Assembly (NCBI RefSeq): GCF_049852125.1
Contig: NZ_CP187532.1
Location: 744,001 to 808,000 of the forward strand
DNA from: Senimuribacter sp049852125
Lineage (GTDB): Bacteria; Bacillota; Clostridia; Peptostreptococcales; Anaerovoracaceae
Direction: 5' to 3'
DNA: 64,000 nucleotides
This document shows, piece after piece, positions 36,572 through 45,075 of this stretch. The notes under the pieces were generated by a model, which searched no databases, was not told where the DNA came from, and saw nothing but the letters and a program-made list of their open reading frames with translations. The translations under genes were made by a program, and so were the position numbers. Every line of letters begins with the position of its first letter. Positions within the stretch are counted from its first letter, which is position 1.

Positions 36572-37225
36572 ATGATCAAAGGGTTTGTATTTGATATGGA
36601 TGGTCTGCTTTTTGATTCGGAGCGGATCGTACAGCGCAGCTGGTATGCGGCTGGCGCAGAACTGGGCTATCCGGACATTGGCGCGCAGATTTATCATACC
36701 ATTGGGTTTAACAGGGCGCGGCGTGCGGTATATTTTAAAGAAATTTATGGAGAGGATTTTCCTTATGAGATGTTTCAGGAAAAGGCAGCGTGCAGTTTTA
36801 TGGAAATTGTGGATAAAGAGGGGATGCCGATGAAACCAGGAGTTCCAGAGCTTTTAAATTTTGCCAGGGCGCAGGGAATGGCAGTGGGACTCGCCACCTC
36901 ATCATCAGAGGACTACGCCCGAGACAGTTTGCGCAGAGCCGGGATTGAATCCTATTTTGATGGCCTGGTTTCCGGAAATATGGTGAAAAAAAGCAAACCG
37001 AATCCGGAAATTTATCAAAAAGCCTGTGCGGCAATCAGCATTTCTCCTGCGGAGGCTATTGCTTTTGAGGATGCGCCGGCAGGTATCAGTTCTGCCTGTG
37101 CCGCGGGGTTGCGGGCCGTTATGATACCGGACATGGTACAGCCTGATGAGGAAACGTTGGCGAAGGTGTGGATGATCAAAGGGTCTCTGACCGAAGCTTT
37201 AGAAGAATTGAAGAAAATACTGTGA
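36572..37225 (+). CDS. HAD-superfamily phosphatase (beta-phosphoglucomutase-like)
   Basis: A 217-residue class-IA HAD hydrolase. The nucleophile motif FDMDGLLFDSE gives D8 and D10. Motif II threonine/serine is in GLATSSSEDYAR, motif III lysine in VKKSKPNPEIYQKAC, and motif IV is AIAFEDAPAGI. The helical cap between residues 15 and 85 suits small sugar-phosphate or nucleotide substrates. AAGGAG lies upstream of the ATG. It is followed 9 bp later by a lipoprotein gene, likely in the same transcript. The substrate is unknown. Confidence 0.9.
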   Translation: MIKGFVFDMDGLLFDSERIVQRSWYAAGAELGYPDIGAQIYHTIGFNRARRAVYFKEIYGEDFPYEMFQEKAACSFMEIVDKEGMPMKPGVPELLNFARAQGMAVGLATSSSEDYARDSLRRAGIESYFDGLVSGNMVKKSKPNPEIYQKACAAISISPAEAIAFEDAPAGISSACAAGLRAVMIPDMVQPDEETLAKVWMIKGSLTEALEELKKIL

Positions 37226-37234
37226 GGAAGAAAG

Positions 37235-37798
37235 ATGAGAAAAAGATATATAATTGTAGGTTTGTGTATTATATTGATACTGGCTTTTACAGCATGCAGC
37301 GGTGAGAAACAGTCTAATGGTGAATCTGCAAAAAGGGAATACGGTTCGCTCCTGCAGGAGGCAAAGGACGCGAAAATTTACGCGGGCGAGCTGACGACCG
37401 GTATGGTAGGCGACACTCTGTCCAACAATTTCTTTGACTGGACGATCTCAGAGGTTCGTACGGAAAAAGAAATTTATGGGAAGACTGCAAAAGAAGGGAA
37501 AAAATATGTGGTTGTGCATGTTTCTGTCACCAATACGACTGATGAAGAATATGAAATTGGAAACTATGACTTTATCGGCTACGTGGCGCCGGATATGGAT
37601 AGTGGAATTGTGGATACTATGGACAGCTTTGACGCGGCAATGTATCCTGATGAAGCTATGCTGGCGGCAGGTGAAACCAAAAGCGGCACGCTGATTTTTG
37701 AAGTGGATGAATCGGTGGAGGAATTGATTGTTGATTATGTGGAATTTTTTGGAGAAGACACAATTGGCAATACAAACTGGTTTGACGTATTTGTGTAA
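37235..37798 (+). CDS. Lipoprotein with DUF4352-like domain
   Basis: A 187-residue predicted lipoprotein. Signal peptide RKRYIIVGLCIILILAFTAC with lipobox FTAC. The mature part (from about 60) follows the DUF4352/TRF2-like beta-sandwich pattern: FFDWTISEVRTEKEI, KKYVVVHVSVTNTTDEE, then AAGETKSGTLIFEVDES. Members occur as extracellular immunoglobulin-like lipoproteins of unknown role in Firmicutes. It is co-directional with the HAD gene and likely co-transcribed. Confidence 0.85.
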   Translation: MRKRYIIVGLCIILILAFTACSGEKQSNGESAKREYGSLLQEAKDAKIYAGELTTGMVGDTLSNNFFDWTISEVRTEKEIYGKTAKEGKKYVVVHVSVTNTTDEEYEIGNYDFIGYVAPDMDSGIVDTMDSFDAAMYPDEAMLAAGETKSGTLIFEVDESVEELIVDYVEFFGEDTIGNTNWFDVFV

Positions 37799-37886
37799 AC
37801 TGCAAGAAAGGAGAAGAAATAGGCGCGCTGATACTTTGTGAAAAAAATATTTATTAAAAAATGATTGAAAAGGTGCAAATACGCCC

Positions 37887-37915
37887 TTGCAAAAGGCTAG
37901 TAAATGGTATAAAAT
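37887..37915 (+). promoter_or_regulatory. Promoter of guaB
   Basis: TTGCAA (37887-37892) and TAAAAT (37910-37915), 17-bp spacer, about 97 bp before the guaB start. The leader contains GGCGGC/GCCGC-capable pairing (37932-37955) but no purine riboswitch consensus was recognised. Confidence 0.55.
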
Positions 37916-38011
37916 AATTGGAAACACTGGGGCGGCCCGAAGAAAGACAAGCCGCTCGTTTTCATAAGTAATTTGTTTTGTAGTATTATTTTAGGAGAGG
38001 AGAATACCCTA

Positions 38012-39520
38012 ATGGCTCATTATTTTGACGAACCATCAAGAACTTTTAACGAATATTTATTAGTACCAGGCTATTCATCAAAGGAATGCAGAGTTGAGAA
38101 TGTTAGCCTGAAAACCCCTATTGTAAAATTTAAGAAGGGTGAAGAACCTTCACTGTCCGCAAATATTCCACTGGTTTCCGCGGTGATGCAGGCCGTTTCT
38201 GACGATAAAATGGCTGTTGCACTTGCTAAAGAGGGTGGAATTTCTTTTATCTTTGGTTCTCAGACCATTGAGAGTCAGGCAGAAATGGTCAGAAAGGTAA
38301 AGTCCTATAAGGCGGGGTTTGTAAAGAGCGACACGAATTTGCGTCCGGATCAGACCTTGGCCGATGTGCTGGAACTGAAAGCGAGAACTGGACATTCTAC
38401 TATCGCGATTACAGAAGACGGTACGGCAGACGGCAAAATTGTGGGCCTTGTAACCAGCAGAGATTACCGTGTCAGCAGAATGGATACGAATACCAAGATC
38501 AGCGAGTTTATGACGCCGTTTGAAAAACTGATTTACGCAAAGGATGGTTGTACTCTCAGCGAAGCAAATGATATTCTCTGGGACAACAAGCTGAATGCGG
38601 TGCCTGTTATTGACGACAAACAGAGACTGACGCACTTTGTATTCAGAAAAGACTATGATAACCATAAATCAAATCCAAATGAGCTTTTGGATGCACATAA
38701 ACGATATGTGGTGGGTGCAGGCGTCAATACCCGTGATTATGAGGAAAGAATCCCGGCTTTGGTGGATGCAGGAGCAGACGTGCTTTGTATCGACTCATCT
38801 GAGGGCTACTCCGAGTGGCAGCTCGATACGATCAAATGGGTTCGCGAGCGTTACGGCGACACGGTAAAAATCGGCGCTGGCAATGTGGTTGATCGCGACG
38901 GATTTAATTTCCTGGCGGATGCAGGCGCAGATTTTGTCAAAATCGGTATCGGCGGAGGTTCTATTTGTATCACAAGAGAACAAAAGGGTATCGGTCGTGG
39001 GCAGGCTTCTGCGGTTATTGAAGTCGCAGCCGCGAGAGATGAATACTATAAGCGGACAGGCGTGTATGTGCCGATTTGTTCCGACGGCGGTATCGTTTAT
39101 GATTATCATATGACGCTGGCGCTGGCGATGGGTGCAGACTTTATCATGCTGGGCAGATATTTCGCCAGATTTGACGAATCCCCGACTAACAAGCTGAACA
39201 TCAACGGAAATTATGTGAAGGAATATTGGGGTGAAGGTTCCAATCGCGCTCGTAACTGGCAGCGTTACGACCTTGGCGGTGATCCGAGAATGAAGTTTGA
39301 GGAAGGCGTGGATTCCTATGTGCCGTACGCAGGTTCTCTCCACGATAACGTAACTTTGTCTTTGAACAAAGTGAAATCCACCATGTGCAACTGCGGTGTC
39401 CTGACGATTCCGGAGCTGCAGGAGAACGCGAAACTGACGTTGGTTTCCGCAACTTCTATCGTAGAGGGCGGCGCTCATGATGTAATATTGCGTGACAGTT
39501 CCCAGAACGCAATCAGATAG
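38012..39520 (+). CDS. guaB: IMP dehydrogenase
   Basis: Oxidises IMP to XMP with NAD+, the first committed step to GMP. The protein starts MAHYFDEPSRTFNEYLLVPG and is 502 residues. A CBS-domain pair (about 100-215) interrupts the barrel. The catalytic-loop cysteine lies in GIGGGSICITREQ, and GRYFARFDESP replaces the common flap wording. AGGAGAGGAG lies about 9 nt before ATG 38012; an upstream in-frame ATG at 37973 lacks a site. It is followed by a structured element and then guaA. Its TAG stop lies inside the left inverted repeat of that element. Confidence 0.95.
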   Translation: MAHYFDEPSRTFNEYLLVPGYSSKECRVENVSLKTPIVKFKKGEEPSLSANIPLVSAVMQAVSDDKMAVALAKEGGISFIFGSQTIESQAEMVRKVKSYKAGFVKSDTNLRPDQTLADVLELKARTGHSTIAITEDGTADGKIVGLVTSRDYRVSRMDTNTKISEFMTPFEKLIYAKDGCTLSEANDILWDNKLNAVPVIDDKQRLTHFVFRKDYDNHKSNPNELLDAHKRYVVGAGVNTRDYEERIPALVDAGADVLCIDSSEGYSEWQLDTIKWVRERYGDTVKIGAGNVVDRDGFNFLADAGADFVKIGIGGGSICITREQKGIGRGQASAVIEVAAARDEYYKRTGVYVPICSDGGIVYDYHMTLALAMGADFIMLGRYFARFDESPTNKLNINGNYVKEYWGEGSNRARNWQRYDLGGDPRMKFEEGVDSYVPYAGSLHDNVTLSLNKVKSTMCNCGVLTIPELQENAKLTLVSATSIVEGGAHDVILRDSSQNAIR

Positions 39521-39721
39521 CACTCAAAATTGCCTGTAACTTTGTTGGCAGCAGCACTTCGCTCCTTGAAGCCCTAGCCCGGATTTGTAAAAATCCGATG
39601 GCTGGTCTCATGCGAAAAACACCTAAATTTCAATTTAGTGTGTTTTACCGCCACATACGCCTAGTATGCTCCGGTGCTCATTGCTTTGCCGCCTCGTTAC
39701 AGACAATTTAAGAGCACTATC
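39516..39721. repeat. Structured element between guaB and guaA (terminal inverted repeats, internal hairpins)
   Basis: The ends are long imperfect inverted repeats: 39516-39540 pairs with 39696-39721, including AAATTGCCTGTAAC against GTTACAGACAATTT with one mismatch. Inside are AGCC-CGGATTT/AAATCCG-(AT)GGCT, AACAC-TAAATT/AATTTA-GTGTT and CATAC/GTATG hairpins. The architecture fits either a MITE-like mobile element or a multibranched structured RNA in the guaBA transcript. No open reading frame of note is inside. Confidence 0.7.
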
Positions 39722-39740
39722 TAAATAAAAGGAGCAGGAA

Positions 39741-41282
39741 ATGAACAAAGAACTGATTATTGTTTTAGATTTCGGCGGGCAGTACAATCAATTGATTGCC
39801 CGCCGGGTTCGTGAAGCCGGGGTGTACTGCGAGGTACACCCTTATACAATGCCGCTGGCGGAGCTGGTGGCAAAAAAACCGAAAGGTATCATTTTGACAG
39901 GAGGTCCCAACAGCGTATACGATATGGAGTCTCCCCACTATGACAAAGCGCTGTTCAGCGCAGGCATTCCGATTCTGGGCATCTGCTACGGCGCCCAGTT
40001 GATGGCGTGGGCCCTTGACGGCACGGTAGAAACGGCGCCGGTCAGCGAATACGGAAAGACGGAGATTACCGTTTGCGGCAAAGATGGCATTTTGCGAGAC
40101 GTGGACGATGCCACCATCATGTGGATGAGCCATACCGATTACATTGCGAAAGCGCCGGCAGGCTTTACGGTCACCGCAAGCACGCCGGTATGCCCGGTTG
40201 CGGCTATGGAAAACCCGGAGAAGAATCTTTACGCAGTGCAGTTTCACCCGGAGGTGACGCATTCCGTGCAGGGGACAGAAGTTTTGTCTTCCTTTGTGTA
40301 CGGTCCGTGCGGCTGCAGCGGCGACTGGAAGATGGATTCTTTTGTGGAACATACCATTGTTGAAATTCGCCGCAAGGTGGGCAGCGGCAAAGCGCTGTGC
40401 GCTCTGTCCGGCGGTGTGGATTCTTCGGTGGCGGCGGTGCTGATGTCCAAGGCTATCGGAAAACAGCTTACCTGTGTCTTCGTGGATCATGGTCTTCTGC
40501 GTAAAAATGAAGGCGACGAGGTGGAAGCGGTCTTCGGTCCTGACGGTCCCTATGATTTGAATTTTATTAGAGTGAATGCGCAGCAGCGGTTTTATGATAA
40601 ACTGGCAGGGGTAACCGAGCCCGAGGAAAAGCGGAAAATCATCGGCGAAGAGTTTATCCGCGTTTTTGAGGAGGAAGCGCAGAAAATCGGCGCGGTGGAT
40701 TTCCTGGTGCAGGGCACGATTTATCCCGATATCATCGAATCGGGATTAGGCGATTCCGCGGTAATTAAGAGCCATCACAACGTAGGCGGGCTTCCGGATT
40801 ATGTGGATTTCAAAGAAATCATTGAACCACTTCGGATGTTGTTTAAGGACGAGGTACGCCGCGCGGGGCTGGAGCTTGGCATTCCGGAATATCTGGTATT
40901 CCGTCAACCATTCCCAGGTCCGGGACTAGGAATTCGTATCGTCGGTGAAGTCACTGCTGAGAAGGTAAAGATGGTACAGGACGCCGACGCGATTTACAGA
41001 GAGGAGATTGCGGCTGCCGATCTTGATAAAGAAGTTAATCAGTACTTTGCGGCGCTGACCAACATGCGCTCTGTGGGCGTCATGGGCGACTTCCGAACCT
41101 ATGATTACGCCGTGGCGCTTCGCGCAGTGACCACCAGCGATTTCATGACTGCTGAGGCGGCGAAACTGCCTTGGGATTTGATCGAAAAGGTGACCACCAG
41201 AATCATCAACGAGGTGGAGCATGTGAACCGGGTGTTCTACGATTGTACGGGGAAGCCGCCTGGAACGATAGAGTTCGAATGA
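39741..41282 (+). CDS. guaA: GMP synthase (glutamine-hydrolysing)
   Basis: Converts XMP to GMP using glutamine and ATP, the step after GuaB. All domains are present in 513 residues. The class-I glutaminase (about 1-190) has nucleophile Cys in GICYGAQ and His in QFHPEV. The ATP pyrophosphatase (about 205-390) has P-loop SGGVDSS, and the dimerisation domain has FRQPFPGPGLGIRI and ends GTIEFE. AAAGGAGC is its ribosome binding site. This is the complete enzyme; a second, glutaminase-less paralogue lies at 57160. Confidence 0.97.
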   Translation: MNKELIIVLDFGGQYNQLIARRVREAGVYCEVHPYTMPLAELVAKKPKGIILTGGPNSVYDMESPHYDKALFSAGIPILGICYGAQLMAWALDGTVETAPVSEYGKTEITVCGKDGILRDVDDATIMWMSHTDYIAKAPAGFTVTASTPVCPVAAMENPEKNLYAVQFHPEVTHSVQGTEVLSSFVYGPCGCSGDWKMDSFVEHTIVEIRRKVGSGKALCALSGGVDSSVAAVLMSKAIGKQLTCVFVDHGLLRKNEGDEVEAVFGPDGPYDLNFIRVNAQQRFYDKLAGVTEPEEKRKIIGEEFIRVFEEEAQKIGAVDFLVQGTIYPDIIESGLGDSAVIKSHHNVGGLPDYVDFKEIIEPLRMLFKDEVRRAGLELGIPEYLVFRQPFPGPGLGIRIVGEVTAEKVKMVQDADAIYREEIAAADLDKEVNQYFAALTNMRSVGVMGDFRTYDYAVALRAVTTSDFMTAEAAKLPWDLIEKVTTRIINEVEHVNRVFYDCTGKPPGTIEFE

Positions 41283-41348
41283 TGAAATATTTAATCGGAA
41301 TCAATATGGTATTTGGGCAAGCATGATGTAGAAAGAAGGGGGAGATGT

Positions 41349-42218
41349 ATGAGAAATATGAAAATAGACGCTAACGGAACAGAAATCAGAGTAATGGGCG
41401 ATGTTGTTAATGAGGACGCTTATATTTCACTGACGGATATCGCAAAATATAAAAATCCGGACAATGCTTTTATTGTGGTTGCGAACTGGATGCGCAATCA
41501 TTCCACAATTTCGTTTTTGGGTTTGTGGGAACAAATCCACAATCCTAATTTTAAACCTATCGAATTCGATAGGTTTAAAGCAAAGTCGGGAGATAATGCG
41601 TTTACATTGACACCGCAGCAATGGATAAAAGCAACAGATGCAATCGGTATTATATCAAAATCGGGGAGATATGGAGGCACTTATGCTCATACAGATATTG
41701 CTTTTGAATTTGCTTCGTGGATTTCTCCAGAATTTAAACTCTATATTATCAAGGACTATCAGCGATTAAAGAAAGACGAAGCAAACAGATTAGCGATTGG
41801 ATGGGATGTAAAAAGGGAACTTTCAAAAATAAATTATCGTATCCATACGGATGCGGTAAAGGAATTTTTGATAACGCCAACATTATCTCCACAGGAGATG
41901 TCATATACATATGCTTCAGAAGCAGATATTCTTAATATGGCCTTGTTTGGAAAAACGGCGGCACAATGGAGAAACGAAAGGGGGATAAGCGGAAAAACAC
42001 CTAATATTAGAGATTTTGCTTCAGCAGAGGAATTGGTTGTTCTTATCAATCTGGAAGATACCAATGCTGATTTAATAAGGCAGGAAGTACCTAAAATCGA
42101 GAGGCTAAAAATATTAAGGGAAAAGGCCTACAGGCAGTTAGAACTTTTGAAAAAGAACCAAGATTCGATTGAAGCACTAAAGAAAAATCTCATTGAAGAT
42201 ACGGAAGCAATCAGTTGA
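41349..42218 (+). CDS. KilA-N domain protein
   Basis: A 289-residue protein with an N-terminal KilA-N domain (about 1-110), a DNA-binding module common in phages and mobile elements. Motifs include AYISLTDIAKYKN, VVANWMRNHSTISFLGLWEQ, NPNFKPIEFDRFK and GRYGGTYAHTDIAFEFASWISPEFKLYIIKDYQRLK. The C-terminal part (about 115-289) is helical and charged and resembles the extension found in standalone bacterial KilA-N proteins. Start ATG 41349 has AGGGGGAG 5 nt upstream; ATG 41358 is an alternative. It follows guaA by 66 bp but is an accessory gene and probably an insertion. Function is unknown, possibly defence or phage-derived regulation. Confidence 0.85.
   Translation: MRNMKIDANGTEIRVMGDVVNEDAYISLTDIAKYKNPDNAFIVVANWMRNHSTISFLGLWEQIHNPNFKPIEFDRFKAKSGDNAFTLTPQQWIKATDAIGIISKSGRYGGTYAHTDIAFEFASWISPEFKLYIIKDYQRLKKDEANRLAIGWDVKRELSKINYRIHTDAVKEFLITPTLSPQEMSYTYASEADILNMALFGKTAAQWRNERGISGKTPNIRDFASAEELVVLINLEDTNADLIRQEVPKIERLKILREKAYRQLELLKKNQDSIEALKKNLIEDTEAIS
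41550..41579. repeat. 30-bp perfect palindrome inside the KilA-N gene
   Basis: TTTAAACCTATCGAA and its exact reverse complement meet at 41564/41565. The segment encodes FKPIEFDRFK in frame, so it is compatible with the protein family motif yet perfectly palindromic. Confidence 0.9.
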
Positions 42219-42709
42219 TTTTATAATAAAACCACTTATAATTTAACCTGGAACATATAGCTATTATCCGCAGTTACAGAGCAAGCCCTATTAACGGTGG
42301 TAACGAAACAATAATATTATCTAATATAGGAACGATTATATTAATGTATTATATAGTTGAAAGATATATAAACTCGGCAGAGAATAAATACTAAATGGTG
42401 TTAGTTAGGAAAAGTCGAGTTCGAATAAGATGGCAAGTTGAAGAAAAACAGTGGTCATACGGGTTTGCAAGTAAATTTGTTACACGAATGGTATTTTCAA
42501 AACTCTTGCTGATATTCAGATATAAAGCTGGATATCGGCAAGTTTTTTTGTGAGCAAATCCTTCTTGGCATGGTGAGCGCATGAAAAGGTTTTGCATGGT
42601 TTTACATTTCTATGTTGCTGACAAAATCCTACAAAAACGAAACTTTTGTCAGGGCCAATGGCTGCAAACTCTTTTCATGGGCTTGCCTTGCCATACAACA
42701 ACTTCCGCA
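42219..42709. other. Non-coding stretch between KilA-N gene and catabolic operon
   Basis: AT-rich sequence with only short frames lacking ribosome binding sites. It contains one strong terminator hairpin (42505-42549) distant from any gene, suggesting a lost gene or small RNA upstream of it. Short frames on both strands around 42391-42597 were considered spurious. Confidence 0.5.
42505..42549 (+). terminator. Strong intrinsic terminator
   Basis: CTTGCTGATATTCAG (42505-42519) pairs with CTGGATATCGGCAAG (42528-42542) through two G-T pairs, followed by seven T residues. It lies about 290 bp after the KilA-N stop. Confidence 0.85.
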
Positions 42710-42738
42710 TTGACAAATCTGAAAATTTGTGCTATAAA
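42710..42738 (+). promoter_or_regulatory. Strong sigma-A promoter of the catabolic operon
   Basis: A perfect TTGACA (42710-42715) and TATAAA (42733-42738) with a 17-bp spacer. Confidence 0.85.
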
Positions 42739-42744
42739 ATATTT

Positions 42745-42758
42745 ATTGAACGTTCAAT
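42745..42758. promoter_or_regulatory. Palindromic operator, likely TetR-type
   Basis: ATTGAACGTTCAAT, a perfect 14-bp palindrome, begins 7 bp after the -10 box and so overlaps the expected transcription start. From memory it resembles operators of BetI-like TetR regulators, which fits the aldehyde dehydrogenase in the operon and the TetR gene at 49545. Confidence 0.7.
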
Positions 42759-42812
42759 CGAAAAACGACAAAAATGTTTTCCATTGCTCTATGATAAAAG
42801 AAAGGAGCGGAT

Positions 42813-43868
42813 ATGAAGCAGCTGAATTTGACAGGAAACAATGTGGTTTTGTACGATGACCTGAATCAAGAGAGTGTTATGGTACGGATTCCAAAGTTTC
42901 GGCTTTCCGATGTCATCGATGGAGCGCCGGACTTAGTTCACCCGGCATTCATCGTAGATGGAGAGGAAAAGGAATGCATCTATATCAGCAAGTATCAGAA
43001 TGTGGTACGCAGCGAGCGTGCATGCAGTCTTCCCGGGGAGGATCCGGCGGTACTGTATTCCATTGAGGAAGCAGAAAGATTTTGCAGAAACAAAGGCAAG
43101 GGCTGGCATTTGATGACCAGCGCCGAGTGGGCGGCCATTGCGCTGTGGTGTCTGAAAAACGAAACCCTGCCAAGGGGAAATAACGATGGCGGGAAAGCTT
43201 GGGATAAGCCCCACGAGCATGGTACCGTGGTATCTCTCCATGGAGTTGTACCGGAAGGCGAGGAGGGACCGCCTATGCGGGTAGGCTGCGGCAGCGGCCC
43301 GGCATCCTGGTCTCACGATGGAACGCTTGCAGGCATCTTTGACCTTAACGGAAACATTTGGGAGATGACAGCGGGACTACGGCTTCACGATGGTGTTTTG
43401 GAATGTGTAGCCGACAATGACGCAGCCAGATACACCCTAGAAAGCGCGCCGTGGAGCCAAATCTGCGCAGATGATTTGACCTTAAAAGAATCCGGTGACA
43501 GAGCATTATCCATGACAGAAGGCGCTAAAGAAGAAGGGGTTCGTTTTACGGCTGCCGAAATGCGCAAAAAGGATGCAAACCAGGAAATCCTGGCGCCGTT
43601 CAGTGAACTGACCTGGGAAACGGACTTATGTGAATCGGGAAATCTTTTGCAGCAGCTGTGTCTGATCCCTTCCGGCGACGCAGGTCATCACACTGATGCG
43701 GGTTGGGCTGTGACAGAGGGCGTTCGCTATCCGATTCGCGGCGGTTACTGGGTCAATCGAGAAATGGCGGGTATTTTAGCCTATGGATTCTATATGCAGG
43801 CGGAGGATCGCTACTTTGATGTAGGATTTCGGTGCTGCTATATAGAGGAATCGGAGGAATCATTATGA
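42813..43868 (+). CDS. SUMF1/FGE-like domain protein
   Basis: A 351-residue protein with a formylglycine-generating-enzyme-like (SUMF1, C-type-lectin) fold. Seen motifs are IYISKYQNV, EEAERFCRNKGKGWHLMTSAEWAAIA, GIFDLNGNIWEMTAGLRL, RGGYWVN and the C-terminal VGFRCCY. The copper-binding cysteine pair of true FGE is not evident, so it is probably non-catalytic or a different enzyme. It is the first gene of the operon and overlaps the next start by 4 nt (ATGA), so it is translationally coupled to the amidohydrolase. AAAGGAGCG is its ribosome binding site. The fold is also used in phage tail and DGR target proteins, but no reverse transcriptase is nearby. Confidence 0.8.
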   Translation: MKQLNLTGNNVVLYDDLNQESVMVRIPKFRLSDVIDGAPDLVHPAFIVDGEEKECIYISKYQNVVRSERACSLPGEDPAVLYSIEEAERFCRNKGKGWHLMTSAEWAAIALWCLKNETLPRGNNDGGKAWDKPHEHGTVVSLHGVVPEGEEGPPMRVGCGSGPASWSHDGTLAGIFDLNGNIWEMTAGLRLHDGVLECVADNDAARYTLESAPWSQICADDLTLKESGDRALSMTEGAKEEGVRFTAAEMRKKDANQEILAPFSELTWETDLCESGNLLQQLCLIPSGDAGHHTDAGWAVTEGVRYPIRGGYWVNREMAGILAYGFYMQAEDRYFDVGFRCCYIEESEESL

Positions 43869-45031
43869 AATTGATGATAAAAAACGCGCAGATTAAGAGC
43901 ATGTGGCGGGAGGATTTTACCGGGGATCTGTTGATCGACGGAAAGAAGATTCTTGATATAGGAACAGATTTGCCTGCGGATGAACAGACAGAAGTCATTG
44001 ACGCCTCTGGATATCTGCTTACACCGGGTCTGATTGACGGGCACTGCCATACAGGGATTCTGGAGGAAGGCATTGGATTTGAAGGTGATGATGTCAATGA
44101 AATCAACGATCCCATTACACCCCATCTGCGTGCCATCGACGGAATTAATCCTATGACGCCGGAATTTCATGAGGCGCTGGAAGGCGGCGTGACCCTGGCA
44201 ATGATTGGACCAGGCAGCGCCAATGTCATCGGCGGACAGTTTGCGCTGGTAAAGACAGCAGGAAATCGAATTGACCAAATGGTGGTGAAAGAACCTGCCG
44301 CCATGAAGGTTGCTTTTGGAGAAAATCCAAAATCCTGCTATGGCAAGGATGGCAAAGCGCCTTTTACCAGAATGGGGATTGCGGGGCTTTTGCGGAAGAC
44401 TCTGTATGAGGCGAAGCAGTACAAGGAGAAAAAAGAAAGAGGCGAGGATCAGATCTTTGACTTTAAACTGGAATCCCTGCTGCCGGTGCTGTCCGGAGAA
44501 ATCCCTCTAAAAGCGCATGCCCATCGGGCGGACGATATTTTTACTTCCATTAGAATTGCCGAGGAATTTGGTGTAAAACTAACCTTGGATCACTGCACCG
44601 AAGGACATTTGATTGCAGATGAACTGGCAGAAGCCGGGTATCCGGTTTTTCTCGGACCGACTTTTGGAGGAAAGGTAAAGTACGAACTGAAGAATACCAG
44701 CTTTTCAACCGCGAGAATTTTGCAGGAAAAGGGCATTGCTTTTGCTATTATTACGGATGCTTATATCATTCCGTTGAAGCACTTATCGCTGTGCGCGGCG
44801 TTAGCTGTCGGAGCGGGTCTTTCTGAGGAGACTGCATGGCGCGCTATCACCCTTACACCGGCGGAAATACTGGGCGTTTCGGATCGATGCGGAAGCCTGC
44901 AGCCGGGCAAAGACGCGGATATGGTTCTCTTTGCTGGAAACCCTCTACGTACTACAGATGCAAAGGCGGTGCTTACTATTGTAGACGGAAAGCCGGTTTA
45001 CTCTGATGGAAGTCTGTGGAAGCAGATTTGA
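43865..45031 (+). CDS. Metal-dependent amidohydrolase
   Basis: A 388-residue amidohydrolase-superfamily enzyme of the imidazolonepropionase-like type. Metal-binding motifs are GLIDGHCHTG, KAHAHRADD, LDHCTEGHL, and IITDAYIIP containing the conserved Asp. The C-terminal beta domain has the usual GSLQPGKDADMVLFAGNPL. Start ATG 43865 is placed by the ATGA overlap with the preceding gene and by CGGAGGAAT upstream. In the operon it probably opens a cyclic amide or similar substrate before the aldehyde dehydrogenase step; the substrate is unknown. Confidence 0.88.
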   Translation: MKLMIKNAQIKSMWREDFTGDLLIDGKKILDIGTDLPADEQTEVIDASGYLLTPGLIDGHCHTGILEEGIGFEGDDVNEINDPITPHLRAIDGINPMTPEFHEALEGGVTLAMIGPGSANVIGGQFALVKTAGNRIDQMVVKEPAAMKVAFGENPKSCYGKDGKAPFTRMGIAGLLRKTLYEAKQYKEKKERGEDQIFDFKLESLLPVLSGEIPLKAHAHRADDIFTSIRIAEEFGVKLTLDHCTEGHLIADELAEAGYPVFLGPTFGGKVKYELKNTSFSTARILQEKGIAFAIITDAYIIPLKHLSLCAALAVGAGLSEETAWRAITLTPAEILGVSDRCGSLQPGKDADMVLFAGNPLRTTDAKAVLTIVDGKPVYSDGSLWKQI

Positions 45032-45075
45032 AAAAGCTTTGAGGCATTTTGCAGATGCCGGAAAGAAGGAAAAAC

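Noticed and set aside
37916..38011. Purine riboswitch in the guaB leader
   Set aside because: The conserved junction sequences of the purine aptamer are absent; only a short GC-rich pairing is visible.
38795..39523. Minus-strand frame of 242 codons opposite guaB
   Set aside because: It is a shadow of the strongly conserved guaB frame; similar shadows occur opposite guaA and groEL.
42391..42597. 68-codon minus-strand frame and overlapping plus-strand frames
   Set aside because: They run through the strong terminator hairpin at 42505-42549 and lack ribosome binding sites.
42813..43868. SUMF1-like protein as a diversity-generating retroelement target
   Set aside because: The fold fits, but there is no reverse transcriptase, no template repeat and no adenine-biased variable repeat nearby.
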